Part shown: piece after piece, positions 42,278 to 50,284 of the stretch
How the letters are laid out: the number at the start of each line of letters is the position of its first letter
Numbering within the stretch: the first letter of the stretch is position 1
Assembly (NCBI RefSeq): GCF_050946515.1
Contig: NZ_JBMNUX010000002.1
Location: 1-64,000 of the forward strand
Source of the DNA: Tractidigestivibacter sp050946515
GTDB lineage: Bacteria > Actinomycetota > Coriobacteriia > Coriobacteriales > Atopobiaceae
Length of the DNA stretch: 64,000 nucleotides
Direction of reading: 5' to 3'
Notes under the pieces: model-generated
Seen by the model: only the letters and a program-made list of their open reading frames with translations
Databases searched by the model: none
Told to the model about the DNA's origin: nothing
Made by a program: the position numbers and the translations under genes

Positions 42278-43361
42278 CTTGGAGGTCAAAAGTTACGGTA
42301 ATTCGCCCTTTTCCAACACGAATTTTTGGGTCAGAAGCAAGCGAAACGTAATAACGCTCTCCAATGAAGTCGAAGTCGCGCTCTAGAAGGCGCGAGAACT
42401 GCTCTGAGTCATCCTTGGAGAGCTTGAGACCACGGCGGTCGCGCATAAGGTCAACCTCGCGGGAGCCGGAGCGCCGCGAATCAGGCTTTCGCAAGAGTCG
42501 AGAGGCGACGCTCCTCAAAGGACGTATCTGTCCGGACATGACACGATGGGCAGTGCGTTCGCTCATCTCAAGTCCAAGGCTCTGGGAGACCTTCATGAGC
42601 TCTTTCGCATCCGCAGAGGCACGAGGACGCTCGAGGACGGGAAGCTCGGCGAGGTCGTCGATAAAGAGAAGCTCGGAATCGTTCACGGAGAGGGGAATAC
42701 GTTCGCAGATCGTGGCAACGATCTCGGCGGGAGATCCCAAATAGACTTCGCAGGTGCCGTATTCCTCCAAGGCGAACTCACAGCATGTGCGGACGATGTT
42801 ATGTGGCCCACGAACGCAAGAGCGGTTGCCGTCGTCGTCCTCCCCAACCTGCGGCCACGTCGACTGGTCTGCGCGCTCGGTAAGCTTGGTCGCATCGGTG
42901 ACCACCTGGATCGAGCAACCCTTGCCCACGTCTGATGAGACAACGCGTGCAGAGACGGAGTTCTCCTTCACCGAATAGAGAGCCATGCCACGCCCGTGAA
43001 CGCCCCAGCGGTCGGTGTGGACGCTCTCGAGCTTGGAGGTGACGCGCGCCTCAAAAACGCGCTCCTGCATCTCGGGAGGGATGCCGGAGCCATCGTCGAG
43101 AATAGTCGTTGTTCGTATTGTCCCCTCGCGCGCCGTTGAGACAAAGATGTGCTTTGCTCCGGCGTCTCGCGAGTTCCTTAACAGCTCGATGACAGCATCC
43201 TCGACGCAGCGAATGTCATGCTTTGCCTGGCGGCGCTCCGCCTCGGCAACACGGAGTCGGACATAGCCGTCGCCGAGGTTCTCCTCAACGCGAAGGGCAC
43301 GTTCGCCGCCCATAGAGGCAACGAAATCAACGAGGCTCGTGTCCTTCTTGGTTGAGGTCAT
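42267..43361 (-). CDS. stand-alone GHKL ATPase of unknown function
   Basis: 364 residues. A GHKL (gyrase/Hsp90/kinase/MutL) ATP-binding fold fills about 45-160: IELLRNSRDAGAKHIF (N box with Asn63), ILDDGSGIPPE (G1) and WGVHGRGMALYSV (G2). No His-phosphorylation domain, receiver or membrane segment, so it is more like MutL/Hsp90-type ATPases than a sensor kinase. The central part may be a transducer domain (GTCEVYLGSPAEIVATICER); the C-terminal third has a helix-turn-helix-like stretch (GLEMSERTAHRVMSG). It starts 6 bp after rny and ends in a terminator. In Bacillus this position, between rny and spoVS, holds ymdB. Function unknown. Confidence 0.75.
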   Translation of the reverse strand: MTSTKKDTSLVDFVASMGGERALRVEENLGDGYVRLRVAEAERRQAKHDIRCVEDAVIELLRNSRDAGAKHIFVSTAREGTIRTTTILDDGSGIPPEMQERVFEARVTSKLESVHTDRWGVHGRGMALYSVKENSVSARVVSSDVGKGCSIQVVTDATKLTERADQSTWPQVGEDDDGNRSCVRGPHNIVRTCCEFALEEYGTCEVYLGSPAEIVATICERIPLSVNDSELLFIDDLAELPVLERPRASADAKELMKVSQSLGLEMSERTAHRVMSGQIRPLRSVASRLLRKPDSRRSGSREVDLMRDRRGLKLSKDDSEQFSRLLERDFDFIGERYYVSLASDPKIRVGKGRITVTFDLQDAD

Positions 43362-43367
43362 TGCATG

Positions 43368-44918
43368 CTACTTTGCTACGTCGACTGCACGGGACTCTCG
43401 AATGACGACGACGCGGACCTGACCGGGATACTCCATCTCGTCCTCGATCTGCTTCGCAATATCGTGGGCAAGGACCGTTGCCTGGGCATCGGAGATCTTC
43501 TCGGGCTCCACCATCACATGGAGCTCTCGACCAGCCTGCATGGCGTAGGTGCGCTCGACGCCATCGTGGGCATTGGAAATCTCTTCGAGCTTCTCCAGGC
43601 GCTTAATGTAGGTCTCAGCGGACTCGCGTCGCGCGCCAGGACGAGCGGCAGAAATGGCGTCGGCAGCCTGAACGAGCACGTCCAAAACGGTATCAGGCTC
43701 CACGTCGCCATGGTGCGCCTCGATAGCGTGAACGATCTCCGGACGCTCGTTGTAACGGCGGGCAAGGTCGGCCCCGATAACGGCATGCGGGCCCTCAACC
43801 TCGTGGTCGATTGCCTTGCCAATGTCATGGAGAAGGCCAGCGCGCTTGGCGGCGGTGGGGTCAAGGCCGAGCTCCGAGGCCATGACGCCGGCAAGGGCTG
43901 AGACCTGCGCGGAGTGCGTGAGGACGTTCTGCCCAAAGGAGGTGCGGTACTTGAGCGCGCCAAGCGTCTTGACGAGCTCAGGATGAAGGTCGTGGATGCC
44001 CGCGTCGAAGGCGGCCTGCTCGCCGGCCTCGCGAACGCGTTCGTTCACCAAGGTCTCTGCCTTCTTATAGAGCTCCTCGATGCGAGCCGGGTGAATGCGC
44101 CCATCAGCAATAAGGTTTTCGAGAGCAACCCGTGCCGTCTCGCGGCGAACGGGGTCGAAGCTAGAGAGAACGACGGTTTCTGGCGTGTCGTCGATGACCA
44201 GCGAAACGCCTGAGACCTGCTCAAAGGTGCGGATGTTTCTTCCTTCACGACCGATGATGCGACCCTTGAGGTCGTCGGAGGGAATGTGAACGGTGGTGAC
44301 GGTGATTTCTCCAGCCTGGTCTGCAGCGCAACGCTGAATGGCCGTTGACACGATCTCTCGCGCGGTCTTGTCGGCCTTTGCGCGAACGTTCTGCTCGGAC
44401 TCGCGCAGGATCTGCGCCTCCTCGCGAACGCAGTTGGCGCGAATGCGAGAGATGAGCTCCTCGTGGGCATCGTCGGAGGAAAGGCCCGCGATGCGCTCAA
44501 GCTCAGCAGTCTGCTTCGCCTCGAGGCCATCGAGGTCGTTCTTCCTGCGATCGAGCTGGCTTTGCAAGTTAGAGAGCTGGCGCTCCCTCTTGTCGAGGGC
44601 GTCGTTTCTGTGGTCCAGGGACTCCTCGCGCTGCATGACGCGATTCTCCATGCTCTGAATCTCGCCCTTGCGCTTCTTCTCCTCCGCCTCGGAGTTCTGC
44701 TTAAGCTGAAGAATCTCCTCCTTTGCTGCGAGGACGGCCTCCTTCTTCGAGGTGTCAGCCTGTCGATTGGCCTCGGCGGTGATACGCTCTGCCTCGGACT
44801 TCGCATTCTCTAGCTGCTGGTCTGCCGACTTTAGTCGTGAGTTGCTTGCGCCCGCTAGGATGAACGCCGTGATTCCGGCGCCCACAGCCAGGCACACGAT
44901 CGCAATAAGTACTTCCAT
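43368..44918 (-). CDS. rny: ribonuclease Y
   Basis: 516 residues. N-terminal membrane helix (MEVLIAIVCLAVGAGITAFI), long coiled coil (about 30-200), KH domain (GRIIGREGRNIRTFEQ) and metal-binding HD domain (LLHDIGKAIDHE). Membrane-bound endoribonuclease initiating mRNA decay. RNase J and PNPase are also encoded in the window, so the main decay enzymes are together. AAGGAG precedes the ATG at 44918; the longer frame is not needed. Confidence 0.96.
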   Translation of the reverse strand: MEVLIAIVCLAVGAGITAFILAGASNSRLKSADQQLENAKSEAERITAEANRQADTSKKEAVLAAKEEILQLKQNSEAEEKKRKGEIQSMENRVMQREESLDHRNDALDKRERQLSNLQSQLDRRKNDLDGLEAKQTAELERIAGLSSDDAHEELISRIRANCVREEAQILRESEQNVRAKADKTAREIVSTAIQRCAADQAGEITVTTVHIPSDDLKGRIIGREGRNIRTFEQVSGVSLVIDDTPETVVLSSFDPVRRETARVALENLIADGRIHPARIEELYKKAETLVNERVREAGEQAAFDAGIHDLHPELVKTLGALKYRTSFGQNVLTHSAQVSALAGVMASELGLDPTAAKRAGLLHDIGKAIDHEVEGPHAVIGADLARRYNERPEIVHAIEAHHGDVEPDTVLDVLVQAADAISAARPGARRESAETYIKRLEKLEEISNAHDGVERTYAMQAGRELHVMVEPEKISDAQATVLAHDIAKQIEDEMEYPGQVRVVVIRESRAVDVAK

Positions 44919-45103
44919 GACTGCTCCTTGAATAAACACGTGAGATTCGCATGAGTTCAGGAGACCCTGCGCGCACGCGCAAGGAACCCGCCGTCAGAAG
45001 TATCCGGGCCGAATGACAGGAGCGTATTCAAGGTGCTAACAAGCAAAGCAAAAAGAAACGACAGCTGGCAGACCAGCAGAAGATACACCTTCAGGCATAT
45101 CCA

Positions 45104-45132
45104 ATCGTATGTTCGAATTAAGTGCGTGTCAA
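45104..45132 (-). promoter_or_regulatory. promoter upstream of rny
   Basis: Minus strand TTGACA (45127-45132) and TACGAT (45104-45109) with a 17-bp spacer. It gives a leader of about 180 nt before rny. The -10 region overlaps a degenerate LexA-box-like sequence (45102-45115, good in one half only). Confidence 0.65.
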
Positions 45133-45207
45133 ACAAGGCGAGAAGCCCGTCGGCAAAAGGCGAGAACGATTCACCAAATAAACTATTTATGTTAGAAAAA
45201 CGCTTGT

Positions 45208-45915
45208 TCAGAGGCCTTCGTCCTCACGAGCCTCGTCAAGCACCCGACGCGCAGTCTGGGTGGCAAGCGATATTGAATAGCCTCTCCCGACAAGAAAACG
45301 CACAATCTTTTGGTAGTCATTCTTTCCGGTAAGGTGCCTTCTAGAAGCAAGCTCGTATGCGCGATCGGCCTCGTCGCCTTCAGAAATGAACTCCTCTGGC
45401 CAACCGGGAACGTCCTCCGCGTTGACTCCCCTTCGCGAAAGCTCGCGCTCTATGCGCTGTCGCCCCCAGCCCCGTGAGACTCCCGAGCGAATGAAAGAGC
45501 CGGCAAAGCGAATGTCATCCACAAGGCCGCACTCCACAGCGCGCTTGACCGCAGAGTCGACAATGTCTTTGGGAAAGCCGTCATCCGAGAGCTTCTGAGA
45601 AAGCTGCGAAGAGGAGTAGTCGCGACGATTGACCAGCGTCTCGACCCTTCCTGATACGGAAGACTGCTCCATACTGCGAATTTCAAAGAGCAGCTCCGCT
45701 CGAGAGCCAGGAACAAGCTCGCCTGAGCGCGCCTTGGCATCAAGCTTTCGACCCACAACGGTAGGGACCGAGAAGGTCTCTTCGCCATGACTTTCCGAAC
45801 GAACGGTCACGCGTGCGCGTGGCCGCCTTCCCGAGAGGCTCGTCTCTCCCTTCTTGGGAAGGCGGACCTCCCAATCAAGGGGACCTGACGGCCACTCCCC
45901 TGCCCTGGCACTCAC
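45208..45915 (-). CDS. recX: regulatory protein RecX
   Basis: 235 residues, longer than the ~150 of short RecX forms because of an ~80-residue N-terminal region. The helical core is recognisable: LVNRRDYSSSQLSQKLSDDG, DIRFAGSFIRSGVSRGWGRQR and the IVRFLVGRGYS repeat. RecX modulates RecA filaments. Start is GTG, overlapping the recA stop by 4 bp (GTGA), so its level follows recA and the SOS response. Confidence 0.9.
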   Translation of the reverse strand: MSARAGEWPSGPLDWEVRLPKKGETSLSGRRPRARVTVRSESHGEETFSVPTVVGRKLDAKARSGELVPGSRAELLFEIRSMEQSSVSGRVETLVNRRDYSSSQLSQKLSDDGFPKDIVDSAVKRAVECGLVDDIRFAGSFIRSGVSRGWGRQRIERELSRRGVNAEDVPGWPEEFISEGDEADRAYELASRRHLTGKNDYQKIVRFLVGRGYSISLATQTARRVLDEAREDEGL

Positions 45916-47030
45916 TTCTCGGCGCCCTCGTCGGCGTCATCGGAGCCAGAGTCATCGTCCAAAGCAATGGGCTCCCCCACGCGCTCGTCGCCAAGAGCGA
46001 GGCCGCATTTGACACGAACCTTATGGTCTATCTCTTGCATAAGGTCGGGGTTCTCGGACAGGAAGCGCTTTGCTGCCTCGCGGCCCTGGCCAAGGCGCTC
46101 GTCCTCGTAGGTATACCAAGCCCCAGACTTGTTGACGATGCCGTAGTCGACGCCCATGTCAAGCACCGAGCCCTCCTTAGAGATGCCAAGGCCATACATG
46201 ATGTCGAATTCCGCAGACTTGAAAGGCGGCGCCACCTTGTTCTTGACCACCTTGACGCGAACGCGGTTGCCGATGACCTCGCCGTTCTCCTTGATGGTGT
46301 CAATGCGACGAATGTCCATACGCACCGAGGCAAAGAACTTCAGCGCGCGACCGCCGGGAGTTGTCTCGGGGTTGCCAAACATGACGCCAATCTTCTCGCG
46401 CAGCTGATTAATGAAAATGCAGGTGGTGTTTGACTTGGAAAGCGATCCGGCAAGCTTGCGGAGGGCCTGGCTCATAAGACGGGCCTGAAGGCCAACCGTG
46501 GTGTCGCCAATCTCTCCCTCTATCTCTGCCTTGGGAACAAGGGCTGCGACGGAGTCAACGACCACGACGTCGATGGCGCCAGAGCGCACGAGCATGTCGC
46601 AAATCTCGAGCGCCTGCTCGCCGGTATCGGGCTGCGAGATAAGCACTTCGTCGATATCGACGCCGATGCGGGCAGCATAGCCAGGATCGAGGGCATGCTC
46701 GGCATCGATGAAGGCCACGACGCCGCCCATGGCCTGCGCCTCTGCAAGAATCTCAAGGGCGAGCGTCGTCTTGCCCGATGACTCTGGGCCATAAATCTCA
46801 ACAATGCGACCGCGTGGAACGCCTCCAATGCCAAGGGCGGCGTCCAACGCAAGCGAGCCCGTGGGGATTGCCTCGACCTCAAGACTGGCCGCGCCGTCGC
46901 CAAAACGCATGATAGAGCCCTTGCCGAACTTCTTCTCTATCTCTTGCGTAGTATTCTTTAGGGCTTCCTCGCGCTCCTTCTCAGTCTCTGGGTGGTTTAT
47001 CTCTTTTGACGGACCCTTGCTTTTGGCCAT
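45912..47030 (-). CDS. recA: recombinase RecA
   Basis: 372 residues with no intein. Walker A GPESSGKTTLALE, Walker B VVVDSVAALVPK, DNA-binding loops FINQLREKIGVMFGNPETT and GGRALKFFASVR. Catalyses strand exchange and activates LexA cleavage. The promoter has a LexA box in its spacer. GAGGAGAG lies before the ATG. The C-terminus ends in an acidic tail, which normally restrains DNA binding. Confidence 0.98.
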   Translation of the reverse strand: MAKSKGPSKEINHPETEKEREEALKNTTQEIEKKFGKGSIMRFGDGAASLEVEAIPTGSLALDAALGIGGVPRGRIVEIYGPESSGKTTLALEILAEAQAMGGVVAFIDAEHALDPGYAARIGVDIDEVLISQPDTGEQALEICDMLVRSGAIDVVVVDSVAALVPKAEIEGEIGDTTVGLQARLMSQALRKLAGSLSKSNTTCIFINQLREKIGVMFGNPETTPGGRALKFFASVRMDIRRIDTIKENGEVIGNRVRVKVVKNKVAPPFKSAEFDIMYGLGISKEGSVLDMGVDYGIVNKSGAWYTYEDERLGQGREAAKRFLSENPDLMQEIDHKVRVKCGLALGDERVGEPIALDDDSGSDDADEGAEK

Positions 47031-47059
47031 TGTCTCTCCTCGTCTATTGACTGGCGTCG

Positions 47060-47088
47060 ATGATATACGAACATTCGTTCGTAGTCAA
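47060..47088 (-). promoter_or_regulatory. recA promoter with LexA box
   Basis: Minus strand TTGACT (47083-47088) and TATCAT (47060-47065), 17-bp spacer. The plus-strand CGAACATTCGTTCG at 47068-47081 is a near-perfect LexA box lying entirely within that spacer, the same design as in the LysM promoter. Confidence 0.85.
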
Positions 47089-47234
47089 CACTGCTATGGC
47101 AACACTAGCAGGGATTCCTCTCAGGAATCTGCCAGCAAACTTTCGGCTCTCCGTCGCATGCCTTGCGGCTGCCTTTCGTCGCAGGCCGCCACCAGCGCAC
47201 GAGGAGAGGGCGACCAATAATGGGAAGGGAAATC

Positions 47235-47762
47235 CTACGCAGTACGAGGCCGAATCTCCGCAACTCCATCGCGGAGAAGCCCAAGCGCACGATAGACTGC
47301 CTGTTGCCTGACCTCAGCCCGGTCTCCCGAGAAAAGATTGGGGAACGTCTTTGTGCCCTTGTCCGTCGCAAGGCCCATCCAGACGGTTCCGACCGGCTTT
47401 CCCGGCTCTGCGCCGCCGGGGCCCGCGATGCCGGTGATGGAGACGGCCACATCGCAGGAAAGCACGCGCCGAGCGCCCTCGGCCATGGCGGCAGCGCACT
47501 CGCTCGAGACTGCGCCGATGCCAGGGGCGTCCAAGATGTCTTGAGGCACGCCCAGGACCTCGTGCTTCACGGAGATGGCATAGCTCACGACACCGCCCCT
47601 GAGCGCTGACGAAGACCCAGGGATCGCGGTGATGGCGCCAGAGACAAGCCCCCCGGTGCACGACTCCGCACAGCCCACGGTAACGCCGGCAGCGCGGCAC
47701 TCCCCCACAAGCTTGCTTGCGACATCTAGGACCTCTTCAGAGAATGGCTCGGAGCTTGGCAT
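47235..47762 (-). CDS. CinA C-terminal family nicotinamide-nucleotide amidohydrolase (PncC-like)
   Basis: 175 residues. It contains only the amidohydrolase domain: TVGCAESCTGGLVSGAITAIPGSS is cut here to its core AESCTGGLVSGAIT, and SITGIAGPGGAEPGKPVGTV is the second signature. Hydrolyses NMN to nicotinic acid mononucleotide and ammonia. The N-terminal MoCF/COG1058 domain of full-length CinA is absent. The ATG at 47762 has GGAGG upstream; the longer frame reads into pgsA and is not used. One base separates it from pgsA. recA lies downstream as in many bacteria. Confidence 0.92.
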   Translation of the reverse strand: MPSSEPFSEEVLDVASKLVGECRAAGVTVGCAESCTGGLVSGAITAIPGSSSALRGGVVSYAISVKHEVLGVPQDILDAPGIGAVSSECAAAMAEGARRVLSCDVAVSITGIAGPGGAEPGKPVGTVWMGLATDKGTKTFPNLFSGDRAEVRQQAVYRALGLLRDGVAEIRPRTA

Positions 47763-47763
47763 G

Positions 47764-48375
47764 CTATGCCTCCTTGACATATGGCCAGCACTTGATGAAA
47801 TAGTCGACGCCGGACCAAATGGTGAACACGACTGCGACGAGCAAGACAACGTAGGACAGCGCCAGAAGGCCCGCGGAAAAGACGCTCGGCGCAAGCGCGT
47901 CAGAAAGCAGGATGCCGCAGATGGAAGTCATCGTCGTGGCGGTCTTCCACTTGCCAAGATTCGACGCGGCGACGACCTGTCCCTTGGAAGCCACGACCAT
48001 TCGCAGTCCCGACACAAGAAACTCACGCCCAACGACAACGAGGAGGACCCAAGAGGAGACCTCGCCATACTCAAGCAGGTAACAAAGCGCTACGACTACG
48101 GCAAGCTTGTCCGCGATGGGGTCCAAGAACTTGCCGAATGTCGTGACCTCGTTTCTGCTTCGCGCCAGATAGCCGTCGAGCTTGTCCGTAAGCGAGAGAA
48201 CCACGAAGCAGACAAACACCGCCATGCCGCCCCATGAGGGGGCGTCCTCCGCCGCCGGCCCCACGAGCTCGGCAAGCAAGAGCCACAGCGGAACGAGCAC
48301 AACGCGGATGCAGGTAACTACGTTTGCCGGGGTCCAGAGAGTAGTTTTCTGAGGGGTCTGGCCCTTCTCGCCCAT
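47764..48375 (-). CDS. pgsA: CDP-diacylglycerol-glycerol-3-phosphate 3-phosphatidyltransferase
   Basis: 203 residues, typical PgsA size. N-terminal WTPANVVTCIRVVLVPLWL, then the catalytic motif DKLDGYLARSRNEVTTFGKF with following LDPIADK. Makes phosphatidylglycerol phosphate. rimO-pgsA-cinA-recA is a widely conserved order, supporting this as the true PgsA, in contrast to the copy at 18591. Abuts rimO with no gap. Confidence 0.94.
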   Translation of the reverse strand: MGEKGQTPQKTTLWTPANVVTCIRVVLVPLWLLLAELVGPAAEDAPSWGGMAVFVCFVVLSLTDKLDGYLARSRNEVTTFGKFLDPIADKLAVVVALCYLLEYGEVSSWVLLVVVGREFLVSGLRMVVASKGQVVAASNLGKWKTATTMTSICGILLSDALAPSVFSAGLLALSYVVLLVAVVFTIWSGVDYFIKCWPYVKEA

Positions 48376-49701
48376 TTAAGCGTCCTCCTCAACAATCTCG
48401 CCAACGAGCTCGTAGCAGAACGAATCAACAAGGTCGCAGGTCACAACGTCACCAACGGTCGCTTCGCCGGTCGCAATGTGAACGGCGCCGTCGGAGTCAG
48501 GGGCCTGGAACCAGGCATGGCCGATGAGCTCGGGACCGTCATCGGACTCCTCAATGCCATCGATGATGACCTTCGTGCGCTCGCCGACATGCGAGGCCGT
48601 AGCAGAAAAGCCAAGCTGTTCGGTCAAATCCACAAGGCGCTGCGCGCGCTCGACCTTGACCTCTTCTGGCACCTGGTTTGGCATCGCGGCGGCGCGGGTG
48701 CCCTCCTCCTGCGAATAGGCAAAGACGGAGCAGTAGTCAAACTCCTCGCGCTGAATGAAGTCGAGGAGCTCGTCAGCCTCCTCGTCGGTCTCGCCTGGAA
48801 ATCCCGCCATCGCCGTGGTGCGCAGCACCATGCCGGGAACCTCGCGGCGCAGGCGAGCGAAGAGCTTCGAGAACTCCTCGGGGGAGCCCTTGCGGCCCAT
48901 GTCTTTGAGAACGCGCTCGGAGCAGTGCTGTATGGGGATGTCGATATAGGGGAGAACCTCAGGCACGTCACGGATTGTCGAGACGAGCTCGTCCGTCATG
49001 CCCTCGGGCTGCAGGTAGAGCACGCGAATCCAGCCGCCGTAGGGACGCACGACCTCGGCCACCTGACGAAGCAGCGAGGCCAGAGTCTGGGGCGTCTCAA
49101 AATCCGAACCCCAGATGCCCGTGTCCTGCCCTATGAGCACGACCTCGCGCACGCCGCCCTCCATGAGGGCAGACACCTCGGAGAGGATCTCGTCGGCAGG
49201 GCGGGAGAAGTACCGTCCGCGGATATAGGGTATCGCGCAGAAGCTGCAGAAGCGGTCGCAGCCCTCGGAGATCTTCACGAAGGCGCTTGCGCCCTCGATG
49301 GTGCGCAGGACCTTGGGCGCGCCAGGAGACGGCGTCGACGTGACGCCCAAGACTGAGTCGATGACCCCAACGATTCCGTCCTCCTCGTCTGACTTCACGA
49401 AGGCGGAGACCTCCGGAAGCTCGGAGGGCAGGCCGTCGCCATAGCGCGACGGAACGCAGCCGCACATCACAATAGGAAGCTCGAGCACACCGTCCTCGGC
49501 GTCCTGGGCAAGCTCGAGCGTTGCCTCGACGGACTCCTCTGTGGCCGAAGCAAGGAACGAGCAAGTGTTCACTATTGCAACGTCGGCGTCATCGACGTCC
49601 TCGGCCTCGCCGTAGCCGGAGGCAAGCAGGAGCGCTCGCATGCGGTCGGTGTCGACTTCGTTCTTGGCGCAACCGAGGGTCACAAACAAAACTTTGGGCA
49701 T
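48376..49701 (-). CDS. rimO: ribosomal protein S12 methylthiotransferase RimO
   Basis: 441 residues, paralogue of MiaB. MTTase domain cysteines in TLGCAKNEVDTDRM, NTCSFLASATEES and MCGCVPSRYG; radical-SAM motif CDRFCSFCAIPYIRGRY; C-terminal TRAM domain. The sequence VDTD and the absence of MiaB features place it in RimO, which modifies Asp88 of S12. AGGAGC precedes the ATG. Confidence 0.95.
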   Translation of the reverse strand: MPKVLFVTLGCAKNEVDTDRMRALLLASGYGEAEDVDDADVAIVNTCSFLASATEESVEATLELAQDAEDGVLELPIVMCGCVPSRYGDGLPSELPEVSAFVKSDEEDGIVGVIDSVLGVTSTPSPGAPKVLRTIEGASAFVKISEGCDRFCSFCAIPYIRGRYFSRPADEILSEVSALMEGGVREVVLIGQDTGIWGSDFETPQTLASLLRQVAEVVRPYGGWIRVLYLQPEGMTDELVSTIRDVPEVLPYIDIPIQHCSERVLKDMGRKGSPEEFSKLFARLRREVPGMVLRTTAMAGFPGETDEEADELLDFIQREEFDYCSVFAYSQEEGTRAAAMPNQVPEEVKVERAQRLVDLTEQLGFSATASHVGERTKVIIDGIEESDDGPELIGHAWFQAPDSDGAVHIATGEATVGDVVTCDLVDSFCYELVGEIVEEDA

Positions 49702-49713
49702 GAAGATGAGCTC

Positions 49714-50211
49714 CTAGCGATAGTTGACAAACTGGAGAGGCTGACCATAGTCATTGCCCTTGAGAAGCGAGATGACTGCCTGAAGCGCGTCCTTAGAAGT
49801 GGAGCTCACGCGAAGCTTATCCCCCTCGATTGTGGGCTTTGCCTTGATCTTGGAATCGCGAATGTCCTTGGAGATGCGCTTGGCGAGGGCGGCGTCAATT
49901 CCCTGGACAAGGCTGCCCGTCTGGCGAACGCTCATGCCAGAGGCGGCCTGGGGGTTGTCCCACCTAAGCGCCGAAAGGTCGACGCCGCGGCGGACGAGCT
50001 TGGAACCAAGGATGTCGCGCACCTGACCGGCCACGAACTCGGATGGCGCCAAGATCGTAAAGGTGCCGTCAGACTTTGAGAGCTCGAGCTTGGCGCCAGT
50101 TCCCTTGAGGTCGTAGCGTTGGGAAAGCTCGCGAGATGCCTGCTGGTAGGCGTTGTCCACTTCCTGCATATTGACGACGGAGACAACGTCGAAGCTTGAT
50201 TCTTTGGCCAT
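49714..50211 (-). CDS. YajQ family (DUF520) nucleotide-binding protein
   Basis: 165 residues. ESSFDVVSVVNMQEVDNAYQ, SQRYDLKGTGAKLEL and the C-terminal DALQAVISLLKGNDYGQPLQ are family-wide. Some members bind c-di-GMP or RNA; role unclear. I start at the ATG at 50211 with GAAGGGA upstream; the 5' part of the longer frame lies in the rodZ region and is not protein-like. Confidence 0.92.
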   Translation of the reverse strand: MAKESSFDVVSVVNMQEVDNAYQQASRELSQRYDLKGTGAKLELSKSDGTFTILAPSEFVAGQVRDILGSKLVRRGVDLSALRWDNPQAASGMSVRQTGSLVQGIDAALAKRISKDIRDSKIKAKPTIEGDKLRVSSTSKDALQAVISLLKGNDYGQPLQFVNYR

Positions 50212-50284
50212 GGCGCTTCCCTTCTGACCGCGCGTGCGGCCCTTGAGCTTCTGCTGGAGCAGAAAGACAACGGATACGAACGAC

